From: Candidatus Obscuribacterales bacterium
GTDB taxonomy: Bacteria > Cyanobacteriota > Vampirovibrionia > Obscuribacterales > Obscuribacteraceae
Assembly (NCBI GenBank): GCA_020054205.1
Contig: JAGVLS010000048.1
Location: 26,470-90,469, forward strand
DNA: 64,000 nucleotides
Reading direction: 5' to 3'
A program made the translations under genes and the position numbers. The notes beneath the pieces were generated by a model. The model was not told where the DNA came from and made no database searches. It was given only the letters and a program-made list of their open reading frames with translations. Shown piece after piece: positions 56,401 through 64,000 of this stretch (the first letter of the stretch is position 1; each line of letters begins with the position of its first letter).

Positions 56401-59400
56401 GCATTGCTATTTGAACTTGAGTTTGAACTATTTCCACCTGAATTTGTTACAGGTATTGTGTTATTTCCAGTGCCAGCTCCTATGTTGATACTTCCTGCTC
56501 CAGGCATACTTACTGATCCTGTATTTCCTGTTGTGTTGCCAGCATTGTTTCCGGGGCTCGTGTTAGATGATGTTGATCCAGGAAGTCCTGTTACGCTACC
56601 TCCTGCATTGCCCGTAGAATTACTAGTCAAATTTCCTGCTGTATTTCCCCCTAGATTCCCCGTTGTATTTCCAACTACAACTGAACCAGCATTAGAATTG
56701 CCAGTATTATTTGTGCCCACCACTACAGTATTGCCTGTAGCAATAGATCCATCCTTATTGACGACATTACCAGAAGCAGCGCCACTTGCAGGCTGTCCAG
56801 TTACAACTTGATTGCCAGTATTTGCCGTTCCAGCATTAGGGGCACTATTACCACCAGGTGTGTTTGCATTAACCGATCCAGCATTCACTACACCACCATT
56901 CGTTACTACAGCACCATTATTGCCAGCTGGTAATGCTCCAGGCTCACTGCCGGTTTTTTGCGGAGAATTACTTGTACCTGCAATGACAACAACAACGCCA
57001 TTAGAGTTTGTAGTTGTTACTTGTAGGTTTGGTAAATTATTTTGCACAACAACTGTGCCATTCTGATTGGTAGCATTTTGAGCAGCAGTTTGATTTGGAT
57101 CTTTTTGTCCAGTAGTGTTTTGCCCAGTGGTTATCGTTGTTTGGTTAGCATTAGTAGATGTTGTCGTGGCAACAACAATGTTTCCTTCCTTGCTAATGAC
57201 TACAGCACCAGAAATACCATCAGTAATTTTTCCAGCAACATCTTTGCCGACACCATCTTTAGTAATAATTATTTGACCAATTTGAACATTAGCAGCTACA
57301 GTTGCACCAGTATCAGCAGGCGCAGTTTTCGCGTTACCAGCAATACTATCGGTTTTATTTGTTGCATCAATCACCAACTTTCCATTGCTATCAGTTGTGA
57401 CTTGCCCAGGAGCTCCAGCCGTTTTTCCTGCCGCTACCTGCTCACCAGTTGCAGCGTCAGCACCGGCTATTTTAGTAGGTGCGTTGGTTTGTGTTTGATT
57501 AGCCACATTTACAGCACCAACTACAACACTTCCATCAATACCAGCTTCTTTAGCTAGTCCTGGCGTTTTTCCTGAAGGTGTTTGACCCTGCACAACAACA
57601 GCATCACCTGCTGGATTTTTCGCACCAGCAATTACTGCACCAGCATTTTGTCCACCAACTCCGCCTACATCAACACCTTTATCTCCACCTATTTTTGCAA
57701 GAGCTTCGGCAATATTAGCAGGAGTATTTGCATTTGGTGTTTGTGCTTGCGCAATAGTTTGGGCAGCAGGTGCTTGAGCTGCATCCGTTGGTTGACCAGC
57801 TGCTAGCTTTGTAGCTTGCGGAGAATCTGCTGCTAAAGCAGCTGCGTCTTTAATTTTATTTGCATCCACCGGAGCGGCCTGCTCTTGTTTGACTTGCGCT
57901 ACATTTGGCTGTGCAGCGGCAACCTGAGCATCAGCTTGTTGCTTTGCGAGCACAGCTGCCGCCTGAGCATCCGCTTGTTGCTTTGCTTGCACAGCTGCAA
58001 TTTGAGCATCCGCTTGCTGCTTTGCCTGCACAGCTGCAGCTTGAGCATCCGCTTGTTGCTTTGCTGCAATTTGAGCATCAGCTTCTTGTTTTGCAGCCAA
58101 TCGTGCTGCTTCTTGTTGAGTTGCTAAATATTGAGCAGCTTCGGCAGCCTTAGCTGAGGCAACTTCGGCAGCTCGTATAGCTACAGTTTCAGCTTCTTTA
58201 GCTTGATAATAGGCAACCGTAGCTTCTGCCAATCTTTGCTGGTTAAGTTCAGCTGCATTATTATTTGGAGCATAAGTACTAAATTGTTCACTAGGATTAC
58301 TGCGTCTTTCTGCCTCAGCACTAGACAATTGTGCTGACGATAAAGACAAAGTACTTTGTCTAGACATTTCAGCAATAATAAGGTCGGCGGCTCTAGAAAT
58401 TTGCTCCTTATTAGAATCACTAGAACCGGTTTGAGCAGAACTTGAACTGTTGTTCGGTGGTGCAAGTGAAGCGGGATTGTGTTCAGCAGCCTCACGCTTA
58501 GCATTGCTATCTTCACGCGCATCTGCAAATTGGTTATTGATATCAAGCTGTTTCAGAATTTGTGCCTGTACTTCCTCAGCAGTGCGACGCCCCTCAGGCG
58601 CTGCTGTATTTCCAGCATTTATTTGTTTTACCAATTCTTCTCTTGCATTTTGAGCTGGATTTGTATTTTGAGCCGGATTTGCAACTGGAGAATTGCCAGG
58701 ATTTTGCTCCACAGGAGCTGGTCTTGTATCAGGTTGTATTTGTGTATCTGGTTTTGGATCAGTTGCAGGCTTAGTGTCAACTACCGGTTCGGTAGCTGGT
58801 GGTTTCGCTACTACTGGCTCTGTTGGATTTGGATTAGCCGGCACTTGTGTATCTGGTTTTGGATCAGTTGCAGGTTTAGTATCAACTACCGGTTCGGTAG
58901 CTGGTGGTTTTGCTACTACTGGCTCTGTTGGATTAGGATTAGCCGGCACTTGCGTATCTGGTTGAGTATCCGGCTTTGGTTCTACGCCAGGCTTCGGCTT
59001 ATTATCAACAACAGGCTCAGTCACTGGCGGCTTTGTTACTACTGGTTCTGTTGGATTTGGGTTTAGATTTGGCTCTGGCTTAGTTTTTTGCGCTTCGACA
59101 AAAGCAAAATAATTTGCTACTTCCTTATCACTAGCAACTCTCATAGCCCAATCAGCTTGTTGCCCAAGTGTGAGTTTTTGCAAATCACTATAATTTCCGG
59201 CAGCCATATTTTGTAAGTGTCTTTCATATGCTGTTTTCAATGCCGGATTGCCATTAGCAGCTTGCTCATTTGCAGCAGCTAACCAAAAGGCTTTATTGTC
59301 TTTAGACAGATTATCAATAAAACCCATATAACCAGCATCGTACATGGCTTTAAACAGCAAGAAATCTCTTTGTGATTGTTCACTTTGACCAGCAAGCCAA

Positions 59401-61046
59401 CGAGCTTGTTTGTCTTTGTCCATATTAAGTACAAAAGTAAAATCAAGATTTTTTACTCTATCATTGTAAGCTTCAAGACCTGTCTTGAGCGTGTCATCAC
59501 CTTGTGCAGCAAGTTGATAAATTGCATCAATTGTTTGTTGCCTAGCTTTACCAGTAGGATCAAATTCGTTGAGTCTATCTAAGAAAGAAAAATCACGATT
59601 GGCAATAGCATAGTCAATTGTCTTTTGATACTCTACATAATAGTCCTTATAATATCCGTCTTTGTAGTCTTTTTGATTGTCAGCATTAAGCAAACCAACA
59701 TAAGTAAGGTCATTTGCAATAATTTTTGCTACCCATTCCTTATAAGCTTCTCCTTTTTCTGGATTTTGTTCAAACCATTTGGCAGGCTCTGTCAAACGCA
59801 AGACTTTACTATAGTCACCTACTTCTTCGCTGTTTTTCCAATTAGCATATAATTTGTGGAATTGACCATTTGGATCGGTGTAAACTTTTTGATTTTCAGC
59901 GCTTAAATTAGAGACAAAACTAAGTACACCAGCATTCATATAATCAGAATATCGTTTAAATGCTTCATAGCTAGTAGGATCTTTTGCTTGCGCTATTTTT
60001 TCCCATACAGCTTTAGTAACATCATTCATTGCAAAGACATCACTAAAGTCTTCATTCTCTCTTCTATTTTGATACTTTACATAATCACTATGGTATTTAC
60101 CATTTGGATCTATATAATCTTTTTGATTAGTTTCATTTAGATCTTTAACAAACCCCAATTCCCCTACTCTTTCTCTTTCTAAATAGTAAGAATAAGGTAG
60201 ATTGTATTTTCCCCCTTCTCTTACAAACTCAGCTCGATTATCGGCATTGAGCTCGCCAACAAAATCAAAAGCATTAGCCTGCATTTTATTTTGATAGTTT
60301 TTCAAAGTCTGAAAATCATCATTTGATGCAGTTAGCATCCATTGATGCTGAGCTTCAGGAGACATCTTATCGAAAAACAGAAGCGCTCCCGTATCGTACA
60401 TATTTTGGGAGTTGACATATTTTTTGATTTCATCAGGACGTGGGTTATTTTTATCATTTGCCCAACTTAACCATTCTTGGAAATCGCGATCAGGAGCATT
60501 GTTTAAAAACCCCATATCGCCTGCTTGCTTGCGCGCTACATAAAACTGCCAATCTTTTTGATTTTTTGGACTAGAGCTTATCCATTTTTGTCTATCTGCA
60601 TCACTCATGCGCTCAACAAAACCAAGATTGCCTTGCGATTGCAACATATCTTGGTAGTGTTTTTCATATGCAGATACTTTATCTGGATTTTCTTTCTTCC
60701 ATTTTTCGTACTGGGTCTTATTCATATTATCGACAGACATCCATTCAGGATTAATCTGTCCAGTTAAAAAAGATACAGCCAAATCAGCCGCTCTATCACC
60801 CTGCACTTGTGCTCTTCCTTGTTGCACTCTAACATCTCTTCGATCAGAGGAAGCACCTTGGGTTTGCGAGGCAAAAACTTCATCAAACATTGCAGCAGCC
60901 GCTGCATCTCTTGCCTGATCTTGCTCAGAGACAGCATCGCTTTCCTGCACAGCACTTTCACGAGAAGTGTCGGCATTGTCGGCAGAACTATCAGACGCTG
61001 GGTTAGCAACATCTGGGCGTTCTTTATCCTCAGTTTTATCACCCAT
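53421..61046 (-). CDS. Giant LysM repeat protein
   Basis: This 2541-residue protein is probably attached to peptidoglycan. In order: a leaderless acidic N-terminus; ~14 copies of a ~40-residue helical repeat (residues ~104-650, core LxFVxxLNxxNQxxY); Pro-rich 35-residue repeats with PNPTEPVVAKPPATEPVV (~660-790); Ala/Gln-rich coils with AAKQQADAQ (~960-1060); a long Asn/Gly/Thr/Ser region (~1150-2060) with a 456-bp-spaced internal duplication; a charged coiled coil (~2110-2160); two LysM domains (PGDTLESIATKKLGNKKLAE and LGDTLRSLAISHPSLKDVSL); and a ~100-residue terminal domain shared with the next gene. GGAG lies 9 nt before the ATG. No secretion signal is seen, so export must be non-classical. 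Confidence 0.85.
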   Translation of the reverse strand: MGDKTEDKERPDVANPASDSSADNADTSRESAVQESDAVSEQDQARDAAAAAMFDEVFASQTQGASSDRRDVRVQQGRAQVQGDRAADLAVSFLTGQINPEWMSVDNMNKTQYEKWKKENPDKVSAYEKHYQDMLQSQGNLGFVERMSDADRQKWISSSPKNQKDWQFYVARKQAGDMGFLNNAPDRDFQEWLSWANDKNNPRPDEIKKYVNSQNMYDTGALLFFDKMSPEAQHQWMLTASNDDFQTLKNYQNKMQANAFDFVGELNADNRAEFVREGGKYNLPYSYYLERERVGELGFVKDLNETNQKDYIDPNGKYHSDYVKYQNRRENEDFSDVFAMNDVTKAVWEKIAQAKDPTSYEAFKRYSDYMNAGVLSFVSNLSAENQKVYTDPNGQFHKLYANWKNSEEVGDYSKVLRLTEPAKWFEQNPEKGEAYKEWVAKIIANDLTYVGLLNADNQKDYKDGYYKDYYVEYQKTIDYAIANRDFSFLDRLNEFDPTGKARQQTIDAIYQLAAQGDDTLKTGLEAYNDRVKNLDFTFVLNMDKDKQARWLAGQSEQSQRDFLLFKAMYDAGYMGFIDNLSKDNKAFWLAAANEQAANGNPALKTAYERHLQNMAAGNYSDLQKLTLGQQADWAMRVASDKEVANYFAFVEAQKTKPEPNLNPNPTEPVVTKPPVTEPVVDNKPKPGVEPKPDTQPDTQVPANPNPTEPVVAKPPATEPVVDTKPATDPKPDTQVPANPNPTEPVVAKPPATEPVVDTKPATDPKPDTQIQPDTRPAPVEQNPGNSPVANPAQNTNPAQNAREELVKQINAGNTAAPEGRRTAEEVQAQILKQLDINNQFADAREDSNAKREAAEHNPASLAPPNNSSSSAQTGSSDSNKEQISRAADLIIAEMSRQSTLSLSSAQLSSAEAERRSNPSEQFSTYAPNNNAAELNQQRLAEATVAYYQAKEAETVAIRAAEVASAKAAEAAQYLATQQEAARLAAKQEADAQIAAKQQADAQAAAVQAKQQADAQIAAVQAKQQADAQAAAVLAKQQADAQVAAAQPNVAQVKQEQAAPVDANKIKDAAALAADSPQATKLAAGQPTDAAQAPAAQTIAQAQTPNANTPANIAEALAKIGGDKGVDVGGVGGQNAGAVIAGAKNPAGDAVVVQGQTPSGKTPGLAKEAGIDGSVVVGAVNVANQTQTNAPTKIAGADAATGEQVAAGKTAGAPGQVTTDSNGKLVIDATNKTDSIAGNAKTAPADTGATVAANVQIGQIIITKDGVGKDVAGKITDGISGAVVISKEGNIVVATTTSTNANQTTITTGQNTTGQKDPNQTAAQNATNQNGTVVVQNNLPNLQVTTTNSNGVVVVIAGTSNSPQKTGSEPGALPAGNNGAVVTNGGVVNAGSVNANTPGGNSAPNAGTANTGNQVVTGQPASGAASGNVVNKDGSIATGNTVVVGTNNTGNSNAGSVVVGNTTGNLGGNTAGNLTSNSTGNAGGSVTGLPGSTSSNTSPGNNAGNTTGNTGSVSMPGAGSINIGAGTGNNTIPVTNSGGNSSNSSSNSNANAGNITTGNTNAGSNNVGSVGTQIPSTGSTTAGNTNVGTNNSNSSNPGNSNSGVTPGSVVNPGSVVSPGSGANPGSSATGGSVVIGNTNGLPGSTTSNTGTGNNAGNTTGNAGSVSMPGAGSINTGAGTGNNTIPVTNSGGNSSNSSSNSNANAGNITTGNTNAGSNSVGSVGTQIPSTGSTTAGNTNVGTNNSNSSNPGNSNSGVTPGSVVNPGSVVSPGSSANPGSSATGGAVATPAGNTTGTPAAPTNGTVNVANNTTANTVASISANTAANAPASNTSSIVASTTTTPNTTANITSNTTTPNTTTTTNVATNTTVNTTTNASLPSSNNINTVATTGNNTASAANTGSNNSNSAGNNAGQNTAALNNVANILSAVDPNAVTNIANNSNIVSTTQATQATQATPATQTNQTTQTNSTSTNTTAVDQSALVPNSDSQNVANKKVEKKEEEPVPIVMANTKPPVWSNQPAVKANDYKVEPFVAEEDEVPVLKETNSQLPDVTYGSYRTDISEYNAFDEYGSRRFDIIEKGLNDPYSLEAMAQREKERYELKEKEEREQKIKEERERKEREEKEREIAEKAKRLADALLTEMATRKANDLANKNKAIEDALSVAARTKYVILPGDTLESIATKKLGNKKLAELIYEINKGTIPYRIVDGRQLLQLRPRAVLQLPTKSEIKRFISRVFFSKPMQFEYDTLEAMAATVSSNVKPSLVKADPATLKRRENVEKLLGSMSNIVKKDERIKYTCRLGDTLRSLAISHPSLKDVSLWKLVAQLNNLSLKVDGKGHPVAVLKRGVRLIIPTKEEIVLFREQMQAKISPSKSDLPRATDSFKGADDIVVKDVLAVIEKTKVSISKTQIVASGADTTGNKEAKSKSAINSREIKCVFTSLSDSCRLAKFENGNSLGIGHFIRLELNTGIDWVPIIQYDITKKGSWRHEYSLGGSKKSNHMDLPPQVVKQMCENDFATNWQQYCDIYLANTEKASKVKANLAS
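55705..56588 (-). repeat. Internal direct duplication (two ~428-bp copies, 456 bp apart)
   Basis: The copies 55705-56132 and 56161-56588 are nearly identical and in frame. They encode the Asn/Gly/Ser-rich units GNNAGNTTGN, GSINIGAGTGNNTIPVTNSG and NPGSVVSPGS. The few differences are mostly silent, suggesting a recent duplication or gene conversion. Confidence 0.85.
58746..58955 (-). repeat. Tandem 105-bp repeats, Pro-rich
   Basis: Two near-identical copies spaced by exactly 105 bp (58746 and 58851) encode 35-residue units with NPTEPVVAKPPATEPVVDTK. A more diverged third unit lies at about 58956-59060. Confidence 0.8.
59082..60737 (-). repeat. About 14 copies of a ~40-residue protein repeat
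   Basis: Repeat cores seen in order include LGFVERMSDADRQKW, MGFLNNAPDRDFQEW, LLFFDKMSPEAQHQW, FDFVGELNADNRAEF, LGFVKDLNETNQKDY, LSFVSNLSAENQKVY, LTYVGLLNADNQKDY, FTFVLNMDKDKQARW and MGFIDNLSKDNKAFW. Each is followed by a charged helix rich in Tyr and Lys. The DNA copies have diverged strongly, so the array is old. Confidence 0.75.
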
Positions 61047-61239
61047 TAGCAGCGCTCCAATCCTGATAGCCCTAAGCTGCTTTGTCTATTAAATGAAAGG
61101 AACCGAACCCATCACTACAAATAAGCAACAAATGAATGTATACGCGAGACCGCTGAATTTTCCATCGAGATATACATATGATATAAAAAACTTGTGAAAT
61201 TTTCGTGACATGCTTGCCGCAAAAGGCTTTACAGCGACA
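61047..61239 (-). promoter_or_regulatory. Spacer between the two giant LysM genes
   Basis: This 193-bp stretch should hold the promoter of the 2541-residue gene and the end of the preceding transcript. AT-rich blocks lie at 61170-61190, but no clear -35/-10 pair or terminator hairpin is seen. Confidence 0.3.
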
Positions 61240-64000
61240 TTAAATCTGCTGTTGGAGCATAAAATATTTGTCGCAATAGACTGTCCAGTTAGATGAAAGG
61301 TCGTTTTCAGCTAGCTCAATCGCGCTAACTGGTGGCAATCCTATGCGTATTGTCTTTCTGGCTCCATCAGGCAAAAATTCATGGCGTAAAGCAACTTCCT
61401 CATATATTTCATATGAGACGACAGGAATCCATTTTTCCCCAGCTAAAACTTCTAACTGAGACTTATACCCTAAATTTAATTCTTCCTTGTTGCCAGTTTT
61501 AATCAGCCTTACAGCATCACTGAGATTTTCAACCAAGCTTTTAATTTCATTATCTATATTGTTCTTAGGGGCTATATTGAGATTTACCGTAGGCTCAATA
61601 TCAACTTTAGGTTTTTCTACTTGCACTTCTGGAACTTGTTTTACTGACAAACGATTTGGTTGTTTAAAATTATCAATTTCCTCAGCGGTAGGTAGAAAAA
61701 TGATAGTGCCACGCTTAATAGATATCGCTGGCTCGCCACCTTCAATTGTAATTTCATTTATTTCAGCTAGTAGTTTCCAAAAACTAACATCTTGCAATAA
61801 TGGATGTTTTACAGCAATGGATTTCAGAGTGTCTCCCAGACGAGCCACATATTTGCTCCGACCAGAACTATCTTCCTCTTTTGTTAGTGGTCCTAACAGT
61901 TTTTCTATATTTTGTCTTCTAGTCTGGCTAAGAGCAACTGCATCAGCAGAAAAAGCATCCAATTTCGTATCAGAATTGGACCAATTTGATCCATATTTAG
62001 ATTCTAATTCTTCCCCAGCACTATCAAATTTTGCTGGCTCGAGAATTACATCGAGAGCTTCTATATTGCCGGTTAATAAACGCCCTCTGTATGTTGCTAC
62101 TTCTCTAGTAGCAGGCAAATAAATAACAAGCCCTTTTCTCAACTCAACATGATTTCTACCATTATGCATGCGAGTTGGAATAGTGTTTTTATTTATCTCA
62201 TAAATTAGTCCTGCTAGACGTTTATCTCTAAACATCTTATTAGCAATGGATTCTAAAGTATCGCCTTCTTTAACAACATATTTTGTTCTTTGATCGGCAC
62301 TCAGTTTCTTTTGTTCTCTTAATTGCTCTTCTAATTCTTTTTGATCTTTAAGTTTCTGCACAGCAAGAAGCGCAGCCATAGCAGCTTCGTTGAGCTTTTT
62401 CTCCCGCAAAGCTTTTTCTTTCTCTTCTTTTTCTCTTTCCATTTCTTCTTTATCTTCTTTGTGTTTTTTGTCGAGTTTTTCAGCTTTTTCAGTTTCGCTC
62501 TGACGAATATTTTGATTTAGAATATTCGTTTGTGCAGCAACTAAATCGTCTTTACCAGCACTAGTTGTTGGGATATCCGTACCGCGCGTAGCAGATGTCT
62601 GCGGAGAAATTTGAGAAGTAATTGAAGCATCAATATTTTGACTGCGAATGGAAGTATCTTTTACAACGCGAGCATCTTCAATTCTTGATGTTATATTTGC
62701 CTCTGTAATTCTTACATCTGGACGCTGAGTAAACGCTACACTATCAGTCCTTACGTCCTGACGCTGCGTAATATTTTCAGAAGATCTAGTACTTACTTTT
62801 TCAATAAGCGATCTTACAATTGCTTCATCACCAGGTTGTATGCGAACATTAAATGTTGAAACATCAACTTTATTTGTACGTTGTTCTTGCAATGGCACTT
62901 GTCCAGGCAATAAACCTTTTTCAACAGAGCGAGTTGCCTCGTCCATGCTTCTAGCAATCAAATCTTTTATAGTCAAAGGATTTTTACCAGACTCAACAGG
63001 TGTTTGTTGATTCATATCTCTTACAATTCTTGTCAGTTCTACAGCAAGAGTTTTAGTAGCCTCTGGTGTTTGCATTTTTTCATTATTACGCAGCAAATCA
63101 ACCAGTCTTTCATTCAAAGATTTTGGAAGATTTAGACCCATATCTTGCCCGTCTAGTTTTCTTCCAGGTAAATCCTTAATTACATCAAGAATATCTTTGA
63201 CTTTATTTTGCGTAGTCAGATCAAATTTAGAATCAAAACGTGGCGGGTTATGCCCATGAGTATCTTGCAACATTTGTTTTAGAGCAGTAAGTTTATCCGC
63301 TCCTAAATCTTTCAATAAATCTGTAAGTTTATTTCCTTTTTCTCCAGAAACATCCAATTTTTGAGTCTGATATTTCTGAATCAATTCGACTAGTGACTCA
63401 CGTGTTTTAGCATCACGCAAATCTAACGGTTGCCTGCCTTCACGAGAAGGTTGCTTACCATCCTGAGGCACTTGAGATTGACGTTCTTTACCACCTCTTG
63501 CCTCGGGCGCTTCGGCCCCGGTTGGTGGCGCAAACGGACGTCCACGACCTCCAACACCCTCAGCTCTTGGTCCAGCACCACCCTCTCCCTCTGGGACCAA
63601 CACTTTTCTATCTGGCCTTTCAGGTCTATCTGGACGAGCTGGCGCTTCACCCCTACGTCCTTCTTCTGGAGCTCTAACAAATGGAGCTTCTCCACCTTCT
63701 CTTCGTCCACCTCTACCACCAGGTGCTTCACCTCGACCTCCATCACTTTCAGCTGCTGGTCTTACACCTCTATCTGGTCTATCTGGACGATCTGGTCTTG
63801 CTGGCGCTCCTTCTGCTCCCGGATTGCGCGTAGCGGCTGGCTCAACTTCTCTTCGTCCACCTCTACCACCAGGTGCCTCACCTCGACCTCCATCACTTTC
63901 AGCTGCTGGTCTTACACCTCTATCTGATCTATCTGGTCTATCTGGACGATCTGGTCTTGCTGGTGCTCCTTCTGCTCCCGGATTGCGTGTAGCAGCTGGC
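61240..64000 (-). CDS. Large LysM protein with Arg/Pro/Gly repeats (partial, runs off window)
   Basis: This frame is open to the right edge; the internal GTG at 63603 is not the true start. The visible 5' part encodes disordered DRPDRPDRP and GGRGGEAPGGRGGRRE units, with a repeat of ~150-159 bp seen twice. A helical region follows (SLVELIQKYQTQKLDV, LTDLLKDLGADKLTALKQML), then a charged coil, two LysM domains (KEGDTLESIANKMFRDKRLA at ~62105-62290; RLGDTLKSIAVKHPLLQDVS at ~61680-61860) and the terminal domain WIPVVSYEI...RHEFLPDGARK...LPP...ENDLSSNW. These last modules are paralogous to the end of the neighbouring 2541-residue protein. It likely binds peptidoglycan. Confidence 0.8.
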   Translation of the reverse strand, partial: PAATRNPGAEGAPARPDRPDRPDRSDRGVRPAAESDGGRGEAPGGRGGRREVEPAATRNPGAEGAPARPDRPDRPDRGVRPAAESDGGRGEAPGGRGGRREGGEAPFVRAPEEGRRGEAPARPDRPERPDRKVLVPEGEGGAGPRAEGVGGRGRPFAPPTGAEAPEARGGKERQSQVPQDGKQPSREGRQPLDLRDAKTRESLVELIQKYQTQKLDVSGEKGNKLTDLLKDLGADKLTALKQMLQDTHGHNPPRFDSKFDLTTQNKVKDILDVIKDLPGRKLDGQDMGLNLPKSLNERLVDLLRNNEKMQTPEATKTLAVELTRIVRDMNQQTPVESGKNPLTIKDLIARSMDEATRSVEKGLLPGQVPLQEQRTNKVDVSTFNVRIQPGDEAIVRSLIEKVSTRSSENITQRQDVRTDSVAFTQRPDVRITEANITSRIEDARVVKDTSIRSQNIDASITSQISPQTSATRGTDIPTTSAGKDDLVAAQTNILNQNIRQSETEKAEKLDKKHKEDKEEMEREKEEKEKALREKKLNEAAMAALLAVQKLKDQKELEEQLREQKKLSADQRTKYVVKEGDTLESIANKMFRDKRLAGLIYEINKNTIPTRMHNGRNHVELRKGLVIYLPATREVATYRGRLLTGNIEALDVILEPAKFDSAGEELESKYGSNWSNSDTKLDAFSADAVALSQTRRQNIEKLLGPLTKEEDSSGRSKYVARLGDTLKSIAVKHPLLQDVSFWKLLAEINEITIEGGEPAISIKRGTIIFLPTAEEIDNFKQPNRLSVKQVPEVQVEKPKVDIEPTVNLNIAPKNNIDNEIKSLVENLSDAVRLIKTGNKEELNLGYKSQLEVLAGEKWIPVVSYEIYEEVALRHEFLPDGARKTIRIGLPPVSAIELAENDLSSNWTVYCDKYFMLQQQI
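63696..64000 (-). repeat. Direct repeats of 150-159 bp in coding sequence
   Basis: The block starting at 63696 recurs at 63846. The second copy carries 9 extra bases in a run of Asp-Arg-Pro codons, so the spacing grows from 150 to 159 bp. More copies may lie beyond the edge. Confidence 0.8.

Noticed and set aside
55705..56588. Possible CRISPR or transposon repeat
   Set aside because: The repeats are long, in frame and coding, without spacers of constant length or terminal inverted repeats.
55345..56811. 488-codon plus-strand frame of hydrophobic Val/Pro/Leu residues
   Set aside because: It is the antisense of the Asn/Gly-rich region of the giant LysM gene; the repeat codons happen to contain no antisense stops. 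It has no ribosome-binding site and no family.
63430..63927. 165-codon plus-strand Ser/Thr/Trp frame
   Set aside because: Antisense of the Arg/Gly/Pro repeat region of the LysM gene; composition is explained by the repeats.

Overview
The window is AT-rich bacterial chromosome. It carries a complete S10-spc-alpha ribosomal superoperon, a tRNA-tuf cluster, glycan/envelope genes, many tetratricopeptide-repeat (TPR) proteins and very large LysM proteins. The ribosomal order (S10 to L36, then S13-S11-S4-rpoA-L17-truA-L13-S9, with secY-adk-map-infA inside, L30 present, and zinc-binding S14 and L36) is the Firmicutes/cyanobacterial-sister type. With the abundance of TPR, zinc-ribbon and LysM proteins, a non-photosynthetic cyanobacterial relative (Melainabacteria/Vampirovibrionia) is my best guess. 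That placement is inference, not proven by the sequence.

Layout. 0-5.2 kb: end of a Fur-type regulator, two glycosyltransferases, a secreted TPR protein and a CHAD protein. 5.3-11.2 kb: a forward run of trxB, a haem-oxygenase-like metal enzyme, a glycosyltransferase, a DUF255 thioredoxin-fold protein and a methyltransferase. 11.2-13.7 kb: a zinc-ribbon membrane protein coupled to a multi-pass TPR protein. 14.0-16.7 kb: small envelope proteins, a HigA-like regulator with a DprA-type winged helix, a perfect 35-bp palindrome and an uncharacterised protein. 16.7-34.7 kb: the ribosomal superoperon, all on the minus strand. 35-40.8 kb: a TPR protein, a methyltransferase, tRNA-Thr(TGT)-Tyr(GTA)-Thr(GGT)-tuf, and rlmB. 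41.2-53.4 kb: an accessory-looking locus built around a VirD4/TraG-like ATPase and a HerA/DUF87-like ATPase. 53.4-64 kb: two giant LysM proteins, the second running off the window.

The most unusual part is 41.5-64 kb. A VirD4-like gene appears to be split by one in-frame TAA placed exactly before its first transmembrane helix. Next come a large HerA-like ATPase with two CxxCxxxC motifs, two small uncharacterised proteins and an RDD/TPR membrane protein. After these lie two giant repeat proteins that share a C-terminal double-LysM module plus an unnamed terminal domain. No relaxase, VirB4 or pilus gene is visible, so this is not an ordinary conjugation locus. A dedicated export or surface-assembly system is a reasonable but untested hypothesis.
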